Shown one piece after another: positions 50,927 to 59,164 of a DNA stretch of 64,000 bases. The position numbers and the translations under genes were made by a program. Source of the stretch: Duganella rivi (GTDB lineage Bacteria > Pseudomonadota > Gammaproteobacteria > Burkholderiales > Burkholderiaceae_D). Positions within the stretch are counted from its first letter, which is position 1. Each line of letters starts with the position of its first letter. Location of the stretch: positions 641,029-705,028 of the forward strand of contig NZ_WWCK01000006.1 in NCBI RefSeq assembly GCF_009857435.1, in the 5' to 3' direction. The notes under the pieces were generated by a model, which was not told the origin of the DNA, searched no databases, and was given only the letters and a program-made list of their open reading frames with translations.

Positions 50927-52525
50927 ATGTTGGACGCTAGCCTCAAAACCCAGTTAAAAGCCTACCTCGAGAAAGTGGTGCATCCACTGGAACTGGTCGC
51001 CGCTCTTGACGACAGCGCCAAGGCCCGTGAAATGAAAGAACTGCTCCTCGAGATTGCCGAGTTGAGCGACAAGATTTCGCTGGTCGAGCGCATTGATGCA
51101 GGCGTGCGTACGCCATCGTTCAGCATCAACCGTGCTGGCACCGAGATCGGCGTGCGTTTCGCCGCGATCCCGATGGGCCACGAATTCACTTCGCTGGTGC
51201 TGGCGCTGCTGCAAGTGGGCGGCCACACCATCAAATTTGACGAAGCCGTCATTGAACAAATCCGCAATCTCGAAGGCGACTTCGAGTTTGAAACCTTCAT
51301 GTCGCTGACCTGCCACAATTGCCCGGACGTGGTGCAGGCCCTGAACGCGATGTCGGTGATTAACCCACGCATCAAGGTCACCACCATCGACGGCGGCCTG
51401 TTTGCGAAAGAAGTCGAAGAGCGCCAGATCCTGGCCGTGCCGATGATGTTCCTGAACGGCCAGCATTTCGGCCAAGGCCGTACTTCGGTCGAGGAAATCC
51501 TCGCCAAGCTGGACACCAACGCCGGCATGCGCCAGGCCGCTGAGATCAGCAAGAAAGACGTGTTCGACGTGCTGGTGGTCGGCGGTGGCCCTGCTGGCGC
51601 GGCTGCGGCGATTTACGCTGCCCGTAAAGGCATCCGCACCGGTGTGCTGGCCGAGCGTTTCGGCGGCCAGGTGCTGGACACCCTGGCGATTGAAAACTTC
51701 ATTTCGGTGAAAGAGACCGAGGGCCCGAAATTTGCCGTCGCACTGGAACAGCACGTTAAAGAATACGACGTCGACATCATGAACACCCAGCGCGCCAGCA
51801 AGCTGGTGCCGCTCGGTAAAGTGGTGGAAGTGCAGACCGCTTCCGGCGCGGTGCTGAAAGCCAAGTCGGTGATCCTGGCGACCGGCGCCCGCTGGCGCGA
51901 AATCAACGTGCCGGGCGAGAAGGAATACCGCAACCACGGTGTGGCCTACTGCCCGCACTGCGACGGCCCGCTGTTCAAGGGCAAGCGCGTGTCGGTGATC
52001 GGCGGCGGCAACTCCGGCGTGGAAGCGGCGATCGACCTGGCCGGCCTGGTCAAGCACGTGACCCTGATCGAGTTCGGCGCGGAACTGCGCGCTGACGCGG
52101 TGTTGCAGCGCAAGCTGCGCAGCCTGCCGAATGTTACCGTGATCACCTCGGCGCAAACCACCGAGATCCACGGCGACGGCAAGATCGTCAACGGCTTGAG
52201 CTACACCGACCGCAACACCAACGTGTCGCACAAAGTGGAGCTGGAAGGCGTGTTCGTGCAGATCGGCCTGGTGCCGAACACCGAGTGGCTGAAAGGCACG
52301 GTAGCCCTGTCGCGCCACGGCGAGATTGAAGTGGATGCACGCGGCCAGACTTCGCTGCCGGGCGTGTTTGCCGCCGGTGACGTGACCACCGTGCCGTACA
52401 AGCAAATCATCATCGCCACCGGCGAAGGTGCGAAAGCGGCCCTGTCCGCCTTCGACCACCTGATCCGCTCGGACGACGACGAAGCGGTCGCCGAATCGGC
52501 CGGCAAGCAAGCCTTGACGGCATAA
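50927..52525 (+). CDS. ahpF: Alkyl hydroperoxide reductase subunit F
   Basis: 532 residues. N-terminal double thioredoxin-like domain with active site CHNC (C129, C132), followed by a thioredoxin reductase-like domain: FAD site GGGPAGAAAA (about 213-222), redox pair CPHC (C342, C345), NADH site GGGNSGVEAA and C-terminal FAAGDVTT. It passes electrons from NADH to AhpC. Followed by a clean terminator. Confidence 0.97.
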   Translation: MLDASLKTQLKAYLEKVVHPLELVAALDDSAKAREMKELLLEIAELSDKISLVERIDAGVRTPSFSINRAGTEIGVRFAAIPMGHEFTSLVLALLQVGGHTIKFDEAVIEQIRNLEGDFEFETFMSLTCHNCPDVVQALNAMSVINPRIKVTTIDGGLFAKEVEERQILAVPMMFLNGQHFGQGRTSVEEILAKLDTNAGMRQAAEISKKDVFDVLVVGGGPAGAAAAIYAARKGIRTGVLAERFGGQVLDTLAIENFISVKETEGPKFAVALEQHVKEYDVDIMNTQRASKLVPLGKVVEVQTASGAVLKAKSVILATGARWREINVPGEKEYRNHGVAYCPHCDGPLFKGKRVSVIGGGNSGVEAAIDLAGLVKHVTLIEFGAELRADAVLQRKLRSLPNVTVITSAQTTEIHGDGKIVNGLSYTDRNTNVSHKVELEGVFVQIGLVPNTEWLKGTVALSRHGEIEVDARGQTSLPGVFAAGDVTTVPYKQIIIATGEGAKAALSAFDHLIRSDDDEAVAESAGKQALTA

Positions 52526-52531
52526 TGTGAA

Positions 52532-52555
52532 ACGGGAGCCTCGGCTCCCGTTTTT
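52532..52555 (+). terminator. Rho-independent terminator of ahpF
   Basis: ACGGGAGCC (52532-52540) and GGCTCCCGT (52543-52551) with a 2-base centre, followed by a run of T. Confidence 0.88.
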
Positions 52556-53039
52556 ACTTGTGCAGTACGCCTGAGTGCTGTCCAAATTCGGTGAGCATCT
52601 GATCCAATCCTCGAAAGCCAAACAGCAGTGCAGCAATAACGAGGATGGTCACAAAGTTCACCGCCAAATTCCCACTCACATCCGCTGCCCAGCCTTTCCA
52701 CGTCCGTTTTTGTTGCTGATTGGTGTGGATTACCTCTAGCTTTTCCCCTACCTTCGTCGCTAAAAAATCCTGCTCCAGCTCACGTTTACGTAGCTCCAGA
52801 GTCTTCCCAACCAATTGCTGCATTAATTCTTCGGCTTGTTGCACGTACATCTTGCGCATGCTTGGCGTGCAGCAGGAGAGATAAAAGGTTTCTAGCTCGT
52901 CTTGTGTAGCCTCTGTGCCGTTCTTTTCTCGAATCGCCCGCAGCGCCTCAGCTTTATGCTGTTTATAGACGGTGTAGGCAAAGATGGCCAGGACTTCACT
53001 GCTGCATTCCTGCGCCAGCAATTGATACATGGCGGGCAT
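52554..53039 (-). CDS. Hypothetical protein with C-terminal membrane helix
   Basis: 161 residues, not recognised. A predominantly helical N-terminal half (many Glu, Lys and Gln) with two cysteines in SCC (about 54-56), then one strongly hydrophobic helix near the C-terminus (LAVNFVTILVIAALLFGF) that should anchor it. Codon use is less GC-rich than in neighbours. It lies 9 bases downstream of another small gene on the same strand and reads toward the ahpF terminator. Confidence 0.55.
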   Translation of the reverse strand: MPAMYQLLAQECSSEVLAIFAYTVYKQHKAEALRAIREKNGTEATQDELETFYLSCCTPSMRKMYVQQAEELMQQLVGKTLELRKRELEQDFLATKVGEKLEVIHTNQQQKRTWKGWAADVSGNLAVNFVTILVIAALLFGFRGLDQMLTEFGQHSGVLHK

Positions 53040-53048
53040 GATGAGGGC

Positions 53049-53243
53049 TCATTTAATTTTGAACGTCTCTTTCCAAGCTGCGTCTAGTGCGGCCCGAATC
53101 TGTTCGCTAGTGAACTGCGCACTGGGCCAATCGTCGAAGAATCTCTTGGGCCTTGGCTTACCGGCACGTTCGTTGCGCATGTCTTCTTCGACGGCATGGC
53201 AAATTTCGCGGATTTCTGCTGAGGTAAGATTGTCGAATCTCAT
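53049..53243 (-). CDS. Hypothetical protein, 64 residues
   Basis: Begins MRFDNLTSAEIREICHAVEEDMR, largely helical and charged, with DDWPSAQFTSEQIRAALDAAW in the C-terminal half. The ATG is preceded by a near-perfect AAGGAGGT ribosome-binding site about 5 bases upstream, strong support for translation. I do not recognise it. It appears to form a unit with the following minus-strand gene. Confidence 0.6.
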   Translation of the reverse strand: MRFDNLTSAEIREICHAVEEDMRNERAGKPRPKRFFDDWPSAQFTSEQIRAALDAAWKETFKIK

Positions 53244-53320
53244 GATGACCTCCTTCGGGGACGTTCATCGAGTGTACGCCGCGTGAGGCGGCGCACGGTT
53301 GATGCGAGTTTGATGTAGAT

Positions 53321-54448
53321 CTAGACGCTCAAGTCGTAGCTGGCTTGCTTGGCGCGCAGTTCCATGGCGTTGCGGTGGCGGGCGCGCAGGCGCGGGTCGG
53401 TGATCAGGCGGCCCAGCGTTTCGCCGATCACCATGACTACGCCCAGCAGCGGCAGCACCAGCATCAGGCCCGCCACGCCGGCCACCGAGCCGCCGATGAA
53501 GATCATCAGCACGGTAATCAAGGGATGGATGTGCAGGCTGCGCCCCAGGGTCAGCGGCATGAACACGAAGTCGTCCAGCAGGCGCACCAGGATGAACACG
53601 CCGATCGCCAGGTAGGCCACCGAGGGATTGGCCGGCGCATCGGTCGAGGCCACCATCACCACCAGCACGCAGCCGACGATGGAACCGACGTACGGCACCC
53701 ACGCCAGCACCGCCGCAATCAAGCCCAGCACCAGCGGCGAGGACACGCCGATCACCCATAGCCCGAACGCCAGCACCGCCGTGTCGAGAATGGTCAGGCG
53801 GATCAAGCCCTGGAAGTAGCGGTGCGCGGTCTGGTCGACCTCGTGCAGCAGGCACAGGGTGCGTTCGAAGAAGGCGTTCGGCACGGCGCGCGCGAGGAAT
53901 TTTTTGAAGCGCAGGCCGTCGCGCAAAAAGAAGAAGGTCAGGAACGGCGCCAGCAGCAGGGACGGCAGCCACGCCGCGGCCGACACCAGGATGTCGGTCA
54001 GGTGCGACTGGATGAAGTCGCCGGTGAATTCGCTCATGCGCTGGTTGATGGTCTCGGCCAGGTTCACTTGCTTGAGGATGGGGAATTGCTGCTCCAGCGC
54101 CACCATGGTATGGCGCACGAATTCCAGCCCGCCGGCAAGGTAGATGCCCAGCATGTCTTGCCACGAGGTGGCCGGCGCCGAGTTCCAGAAGATTGCCGTG
54201 AGGATGGCCAGCGTGACCAGCAGCAGGAATACCGCGCCCACCACCAGGGTGGCGCCGTTCTGGCTGAAGCCCATGCGGATCAGGCGCTGCGTCGGCGGTT
54301 GCAGTATGTAGTACAGCACGATGCCGAGCAAGAACGGAATCGCCAGAAACAGCATCTGCTGCAACAGGAACAGCAGCACGCAGGTGGCGGCGATGATGCC
54401 GCTCCACACCACCGGCCCGCCGCGCTTTTGGGTCGGCAGTAAATTCAT
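53321..54448 (-). CDS. AI-2E family transporter
   Basis: 375 residues with about eight transmembrane segments. The AI-2E (UPF0118/PerM) family pattern is recognisable in ILVSAAAWLPSLLLAPFLTFFFLRDG and in the periodic central and C-terminal helices. Members act as permeases or, in the PerM group, as regulators of other proteins; substrate not known here. Overlaps the upstream cyclic nucleotide-binding gene by four bases (ATGA), so the two are co-translated. Confidence 0.88.
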   Translation of the reverse strand: MNLLPTQKRGGPVVWSGIIAATCVLLFLLQQMLFLAIPFLLGIVLYYILQPPTQRLIRMGFSQNGATLVVGAVFLLLVTLAILTAIFWNSAPATSWQDMLGIYLAGGLEFVRHTMVALEQQFPILKQVNLAETINQRMSEFTGDFIQSHLTDILVSAAAWLPSLLLAPFLTFFFLRDGLRFKKFLARAVPNAFFERTLCLLHEVDQTAHRYFQGLIRLTILDTAVLAFGLWVIGVSSPLVLGLIAAVLAWVPYVGSIVGCVLVVMVASTDAPANPSVAYLAIGVFILVRLLDDFVFMPLTLGRSLHIHPLITVLMIFIGGSVAGVAGLMLVLPLLGVVMVIGETLGRLITDPRLRARHRNAMELRAKQASYDLSV

Positions 54449-54927
54449 AGCGCCTCGATTTGCGGCTTGCCGGTCATCCAGTCGCGCAGGCGGCGGCCGA
54501 TGTGGCGCGCCAGGGCCAGCGAGATCTTGTAGCCGATCACGGCGTCGGTTTCCATCAGGCCCATGAAGTCGGCGCGGAAGAACACCGCCAGCTCGCAGTT
54601 GTCGAGCGCCCGCGTTTGCGCGTTGCGCGGCGAGTTGTCGAGCAAGGCGAGGTCGCCGAAGAAGGAGCCGGCCGACAGTTCGGCCACCACCTCGCGCCCG
54701 GCGCCGAGCTGGCGGCTGATGATGACCCGGCCCGACATGACGAGGTACAGCGCCTGCCCTTCCTCGCCCTCGTCGAAGATGATTTCGTCGGCCAGGTAGC
54801 GGCGCTCGTGCATCAGGCCGTCCACGATTTTCAGTTCGAGCGGCGTCAGCGACGAGAACAGGGCCGATTCTTTCAGGCGCAGCAGGCGCGGCGACAGTTC
54901 GGGCGATTTGAGGAAGCCGAAAATCAA
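54445..54927 (-). CDS. Cyclic nucleotide-binding domain protein
   Basis: 160 residues, one cNMP-binding domain of the CRP/cNBD fold with the phosphate-binding cassette SFFGDLALLDNSPRNAQTRAL (about 88-107; the conserved FGD-(E/D)-xAL-xxxPR-AxT pattern with N before the A). No helix-turn-helix follows, so it is a stand-alone sensor rather than a transcription factor. It sits upstream of the AI-2E transporter with an ATGA overlap, suggesting cyclic nucleotide control of that protein. Confidence 0.85.
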   Translation of the reverse strand: MIFGFLKSPELSPRLLRLKESALFSSLTPLELKIVDGLMHERRYLADEIIFDEGEEGQALYLVMSGRVIISRQLGAGREVVAELSAGSFFGDLALLDNSPRNAQTRALDNCELAVFFRADFMGLMETDAVIGYKISLALARHIGRRLRDWMTGKPQIEAL

Positions 54928-55006
54928 GGGGAACTCCGGGACAGGAAGGGTGTGCCTGATATTGTCGCCGGTTTTGCCCTCTCGCTGCGTGTTTGTTGTT
55001 AAGAAA

Positions 55007-55612
55007 TCACAGTTGCAAGGTGCTTACCAGCGGCAGCGCCGGTTCCAGGTGGCTGGTCAGCAGGATGCATTGACGCGCTAGCCGTTCCGGGGCGCTGAGC
55101 TGCTGGCGCAGGTAGGCTACCGCATCGACATCGAGGCCGTTGAAGGGCTCGTCGATCAGCAGCAGGCTTACCGGCAGCGAAAGGGCCAGCGCCAACTGCA
55201 TTTTCTTGTGCTGGCCAAGCGAGAGTGTCGTGATCGGCTGATCCAGTGCCGGCAGCAGGTGGAATGCGGCCAGCTCGGCGTTGAGCAGTTCGGGATCGGC
55301 GCCGGCGTACAGCGAGACGTGCATGTCGAGCACTTCGCGCACGGTCAGCCATGGCAGTTGCGGGGTGTCGCCGCCGCAGTAATAGCAGTGCAGGCGGTAG
55401 GTCAGGGGCTGGGCGTGGATTTCGATATCGTCCAGCCAGATGCGGCCGGCGTGCGGCGCGAGGGCGCCGCCGATCAGTTTCAGCAAGGTGGTTTTGCCGG
55501 CGCCGTTTTCGCCGCGCAGCCAGGTGATGCCGGCGCCCAGTTGCAGGTTGAAGTCGCGGAACAGCGGGTGGCTGGTGTATTCAAAGTTGAGCTGTTCGAT
55601 TCTTAATTCCAT
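55007..55612 (-). CDS. Small ABC transporter ATP-binding protein
   Basis: 201 residues. Walker A GENGAGKTT (about 35-43), signature LSLGQ (about 132-136, in place of LSGGQ), Walker B LLLIDEPFNGLD (about 151-162). Minimal nucleotide-binding subunit, similar in size to CcmA-type exporters. The gene overlaps the permease gene upstream by 10 bases, so the two form one exporter operon. Substrate unknown. A start at 55612 is used because it yields MELRIEQLNFEY. Confidence 0.88.
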   Translation of the reverse strand: MELRIEQLNFEYTSHPLFRDFNLQLGAGITWLRGENGAGKTTLLKLIGGALAPHAGRIWLDDIEIHAQPLTYRLHCYYCGGDTPQLPWLTVREVLDMHVSLYAGADPELLNAELAAFHLLPALDQPITTLSLGQHKKMQLALALSLPVSLLLIDEPFNGLDVDAVAYLRQQLSAPERLARQCILLTSHLEPALPLVSTLQL

Positions 55613-56694
55613 AGTTCGCTTCCAATGGCGGTCAGGATGAGGATGGCGCCGAGCACCAGGCCGACGCGGCCGCGCGTGCTGAGTTTGCGCAGTGCGACGA
55701 TGGCGATTTGGGCGGTAGCGGCAAAGCATAGCCAGACCACGGCCACGGTGTGGCTGTAGCCCTCAGCTGGGCGGCCCAGTGTCAGTGCGGCAAACCACGC
55801 GAGCACGGTGGCGCCGGGCAGCAGGGCGAGCAGGATGGCGAGGCGGTACAGGCGTTCGGCGTTAAGCGGCCATTGTGTGGCGATGGGGCGCAGCACGGCG
55901 ATTTGTTCGGCCACGGCTTTGTCGCCGCGGTCGGTCAGCAGCATGGTCATCAGCGCGGCGCAGGCGCCCCACAGCGCCGGTGGGATCAGCGGCGGATGCC
56001 ACAGCCAGGCGGCGATGCTGGCCAGAGCGCCCATCAGCAGCAGCGTTTGCTGGATGCCGATCACGTTCTCGGCGCGCCAGAAGGGTAGCCAGAACAGCTG
56101 TTTCCAGTAATAGGCCAGCGCGAGACCGCCACGCGCGGCCGCGCAGGGAATGTATGCGGCTGGGGCGGGGCGAGTGCGGCCGGGCTTGCGAGCCGTGGGC
56201 AGGCGGTTGCGCTGGGCCAGCGTCAGCGTTGACAGCAGCCATGCCGCCAGCACGGAGGCGAATGTCAGCAGCAGTGCTTGCGGCGCGACGGGCCGCAGCC
56301 AGTCCGGCCACTGGTACAGCCAGATGCCAACCGAGACGGCGTACGCCGCCCCCACCGGGCCGACCATCAAGGCAGCCACCGCCGCATCGGCCAGCCAGCG
56401 GCTGCGCGCTGGAATCGGCAGCGTCTGGCTCCAGGCATGCACGGCGGCCGGGTGCAGGCGCTTGCGCAGCAGCCATGCCGGTGCGCTGATCAGCACGACC
56501 TGTCCCGCCACCAGGCCCAGCGCCTCCGGCCATGGCTGGGTCGCGGCAAACATGCCGGGCAAGGCGATCACGGCCAGCAGGCCGATCAGCACCGGGCCAA
56601 AGCCAAGCAAAATATATTCGAGGGAACTGGTGAGGCTGGCGGCAAATTGCAGCAGCGCGTGCCGTGCCAGCCGAAGGCGGAAGCGGAGATACAT
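55603..56694 (-). CDS. ABC transporter membrane subunit (partner of the ATPase)
   Basis: 363 residues with about ten hydrophobic segments, no family name recognised. The start MYLRFRLRLARHALLQF follows the trend of inner-membrane permeases with a basic N-terminus. The stop codon lies within the ATPase gene (10-base overlap), so the pair is translationally coupled. Located downstream of the tRNA genes and their terminator; no linked efflux or immunity gene seen. Confidence 0.78.
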   Translation of the reverse strand: MYLRFRLRLARHALLQFAASLTSSLEYILLGFGPVLIGLLAVIALPGMFAATQPWPEALGLVAGQVVLISAPAWLLRKRLHPAAVHAWSQTLPIPARSRWLADAAVAALMVGPVGAAYAVSVGIWLYQWPDWLRPVAPQALLLTFASVLAAWLLSTLTLAQRNRLPTARKPGRTRPAPAAYIPCAAARGGLALAYYWKQLFWLPFWRAENVIGIQQTLLLMGALASIAAWLWHPPLIPPALWGACAALMTMLLTDRGDKAVAEQIAVLRPIATQWPLNAERLYRLAILLALLPGATVLAWFAALTLGRPAEGYSHTVAVVWLCFAATAQIAIVALRKLSTRGRVGLVLGAILILTAIGSELWN

Positions 56695-56714
56695 CGTACT
56701 CCTTGGACGGAAAT

Positions 56715-56745
56715 GAAAAAGGCCCGATGCGAACATCGGGCCTTT
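56715..56745 (-). terminator. Terminator of the tRNA-Val/tRNA-Asp transcript
   Basis: AGGCCCGATG (56720-56729) and CATCGGGCCT (56734-56743) with loop CGAA; on the minus strand the stem is followed by TTTTT, ending the tRNA operon. Confidence 0.85.
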
Positions 56746-56755
56746 CTCTGAATAT

Positions 56756-56832
56756 TGGCGGAGCGGACGGGGCTCGAACCCGCGACCCCCGGCGTGACAG
56801 GCCGGTATTCTAACCAACTGAACTACCGCTCC
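56756..56832 (-). tRNA. tRNA-Asp (anticodon GTC)
   Basis: Minus-strand 77-nt tRNA with encoded CCA: acceptor GGAGCGG/CCGCTCC, T-loop GGTTCGAGCC, anticodon loop carrying GTC. Downstream of tRNA-Val in one transcript. Confidence 0.95.
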
Positions 56833-56854
56833 AATTCGTTTTTATAAGTTCAAC

Positions 56855-56930
56855 TGGTGGGTGCTGAGAGGGTCGAACTCCCGACCTACGCCTTGTAAGG
56901 GCGCCGCTCTACCAACTGAGCTAAGCACCC
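56855..56930 (-). tRNA. tRNA-Val (anticodon TAC)
   Basis: Minus-strand 76-nt tRNA with encoded CCA: acceptor GGGTGCT/AGCACCC, anticodon loop CTTACAA with TAC. 22 bases separate it from tRNA-Asp, which it precedes on the minus strand. Confidence 0.95.
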
Positions 56931-57055
56931 AGTGAACTTATCAGCGTTTGTCACAACTGCTGAACGAGGCCGTATTCTATAGGAGCCTGATTCACTTCCG
57001 CAAGGGTTTTTGAAAATTATTTAGAAAATTGTTTCCGCACACAGGGTGGAGGCCC

Positions 57056-57895
57056 CTAGCGTGCCGGCGGCAGGGCGGCGAGAATGTCGCGCGTGCCATC
57101 ATGGTACAGGTTGCGCGTGATCTCGGCGCCGAGGTAGCGCTCATGGAATTTTTGCATGGTGCCATCGATCACGATGGAGCGCAGCGCGTCCGCGTAGCGC
57201 TGCAGCACCTCGGGCGCGACTTTCTTCGAGACGTACAGGCCGACCATGGTGCGCGGCGACTCCGCCACGGTGCTCGCACTCATCTTGCCGATCATGCCGA
57301 ACTGGCGCTGGTTGATCAGGTGGATGGTGGCCGGCGCGAACGTGCCCTCGGCGCGCCCGGCCAGAATCTTGCGGAACACCACGCTGTAATCGTTGACGTA
57401 TTCCAGCCGTCCCAGCTGCTGCAGGCGATCCAGCTGCCGCTGCGTCTCCGGCGCGTAGAGGATGCCGCGCGTGATGTTGAGCCGCGCGCTGCTGCGTTCG
57501 ACGAACTCGGCCAGGCTGCGGAACTTGCCCGCATCCTTGTTCAACAGCACCAGTTCGAAATGGGTATAGGTGTAAGGCAGCCAGGTGCCATAGCGGTCGC
57601 GCTCGGCCGTGCGCAGCGAGGCGCCGGTCATGTCCAGCTGCTGGCTGAAAAACTGGGCGTACAGGCGGCTGCGCGGATACCAGCGCACGATCAGCTGGCA
57701 GCCGCTGCGCCGCTGGATTTCTTCCAGCAGATCGATATTGCTGCCCCGAACCTTGGCGCCGTCGAGGTAGGAGGAATAACCGAGGTCGCTGACGCCAACG
57801 GTGGACGGCGGGCAAGCGGCATCCAGCGCCGCGGCCTGCGTGCAAGCAAGCGGTAGCAACGAGGCCAACAAAACGGCGGACAAGCGCTGGGTCAT
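57056..57895 (-). CDS. Periplasmic solute-binding protein (amino-acid type, PBPb)
   Basis: 279 residues from the ATG at 57895. Signal peptide (1 to about 24, ending TQAAA), then a type 3 extracellular solute-binding fold with YSSYLDGAKVRGSNIDLLEEIQRRSGC and GTWLPYTYTHFELVLLNK. No transporter permeases are adjacent, so it may act alone, for example as a sensor for another system. An open frame continues upstream on this strand through dinB but is antisense to it. A LexA box lies in the shared upstream region with dinB. Confidence 0.82.
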   Translation of the reverse strand: MTQRLSAVLLASLLPLACTQAAALDAACPPSTVGVSDLGYSSYLDGAKVRGSNIDLLEEIQRRSGCQLIVRWYPRSRLYAQFFSQQLDMTGASLRTAERDRYGTWLPYTYTHFELVLLNKDAGKFRSLAEFVERSSARLNITRGILYAPETQRQLDRLQQLGRLEYVNDYSVVFRKILAGRAEGTFAPATIHLINQRQFGMIGKMSASTVAESPRTMVGLYVSKKVAPEVLQRYADALRSIVIDGTMQKFHERYLGAEITRNLYHDGTRDILAALPPAR

Positions 57896-57943
57896 GCCAA
57901 GAGTGTAACACTGGCAACTTGCACGATGGCGGCTTTCGGTGGA

Positions 57944-57963
57944 TACTGTGTTTATCCACAGTA
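57944..57963. promoter_or_regulatory. LexA (SOS) box upstream of dinB
   Basis: TACTGTGTTTATCCACAGTA: CTGT and ACAG separated by eight bases, with the outer TA pairs also matching the E. coli consensus. Located 13 bases before the dinB ATG. A perfect DnaA box (TTATCCACA, 57952-57960) lies inside it. Confidence 0.9.
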
Positions 57964-57976
57964 TTGTTTTTGCACC

Positions 57977-59125
57977 ATGGTTGACGCCGCGCGCCGCATT
58001 GCCCACCTCGATATGGATGCGTTCTACGCTTCCGTCGAGCTGCTGCGCTACCCGGAACTGCGCGGTTTGCCGGTGGTGATCGGCGGCCGCGAGCGCCAGC
58101 CGGTCAAGCAAGCCGACGGTAGCCACGTGTTCGCCCGCCTGCGCGATTATGTCGGCCGTGGCGTGATTACCACGGCCACCTACGAGGCGCGCGCGCTCGG
58201 CGTCGGCTCGGCCATGGGTATGATGAAGGCAGCCAAGCTGGCGCCCGACGCCATCCTGCTGCCGGTTACCTTCGACGCTTACCGCCACTACTCGCGCCTG
58301 TTCAAGGAGGCGGTGGCCAGCATTGCGCCCGATATCGAAGACCGCGGCATCGATGAAATCTACATTGACCTCAGCCGGGTGGAGGGCGAGACCCGCGAGC
58401 TGGCCATGCGCATCAAGCAAGCCGTGCACGCGGCCACCGGGCTGACCTGTTCGATCGGCGTCACGCCCAACAAGCTGCTGTCGAAAATCTGTTCCGATCT
58501 GGAAAAGCCCAACGGCCTGACCGTGCTTGGTTTTGAAGACATCCCGGCCCGCATCTGGCCGCTGGGCGTGCGCAAGATCAACGGCATCGGCCCCAAGGCC
58601 ACCGAAAAGCTGGCCTCGCTGGGCATCGAGACCATCGGCCAGCTGGCGCAGGCCGACGCCGGCCTGCTGCAAGATTATTTCGGCGCCCATTACGCGGCAT
58701 GGCTGGCACGCGCCGCGCGCGGCATTGATGAGCGCGAGATTTCCACCAGCTCGGAAAGCAAGTCCATGTCGCGCGAGACCACCTTCGAACGCGACCTGCA
58801 CGCGCGCCAGGATCGCGACACCTTGTCCGCCATCCTGACCACGCTGTGCGAGCGCCTGGCGGACGACCTCAAGCGCAAGGGCTACGTCAGCCGCACCATC
58901 AGCATCAAGCTGCGCTACGACGATTTCCAGATCGTCAGCCGCAACGTCACCTTGCCGCTGCCGGTGGCCGATGCCGCCGGCATCTTGCAGGCCGCGCGCG
59001 AGTGCCTGAAGCGGGTGCCGCTGCAACGCAAATTGCGCCTGCTCGGCGTGCGCGCCAGCACCCTGGAAGCGCCCGGCGCAACAGTGGTGCGGCGGCTGCC
59101 GGTGCAGGGAGATTTATTCGCCTGA
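57977..59125 (+). CDS. dinB: DNA polymerase IV
   Basis: 382 residues, Y-family polymerase: catalytic LDMDAFYASVE (D12), DRGIDEIYIDLS (about 120-131, second acidic pair), the little-finger domain, and a C-terminal tail ending GDLFA that fits the beta-clamp-binding motif. The ATG at 57977 gives the canonical N-terminus. It is expected to be SOS-induced because of the LexA box immediately upstream. Diverges from a periplasmic binding protein gene. Confidence 0.95.
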   Translation: MVDAARRIAHLDMDAFYASVELLRYPELRGLPVVIGGRERQPVKQADGSHVFARLRDYVGRGVITTATYEARALGVGSAMGMMKAAKLAPDAILLPVTFDAYRHYSRLFKEAVASIAPDIEDRGIDEIYIDLSRVEGETRELAMRIKQAVHAATGLTCSIGVTPNKLLSKICSDLEKPNGLTVLGFEDIPARIWPLGVRKINGIGPKATEKLASLGIETIGQLAQADAGLLQDYFGAHYAAWLARAARGIDEREISTSSESKSMSRETTFERDLHARQDRDTLSAILTTLCERLADDLKRKGYVSRTISIKLRYDDFQIVSRNVTLPLPVADAAGILQAARECLKRVPLQRKLRLLGVRASTLEAPGATVVRRLPVQGDLFA

Positions 59126-59164
59126 AACCGGTATATTTGGCATTAGCCTTGTTTGCCGGGAGTC

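Noticed and set aside
57056..59026. Long minus-strand open frame running from the solute-binding protein gene through dinB
   Set aside because: Only the part up to 57895 has a signal peptide and family motifs; the rest is antisense to dinB, which has intact Y-family motifs. High GC leaves antisense frames open.
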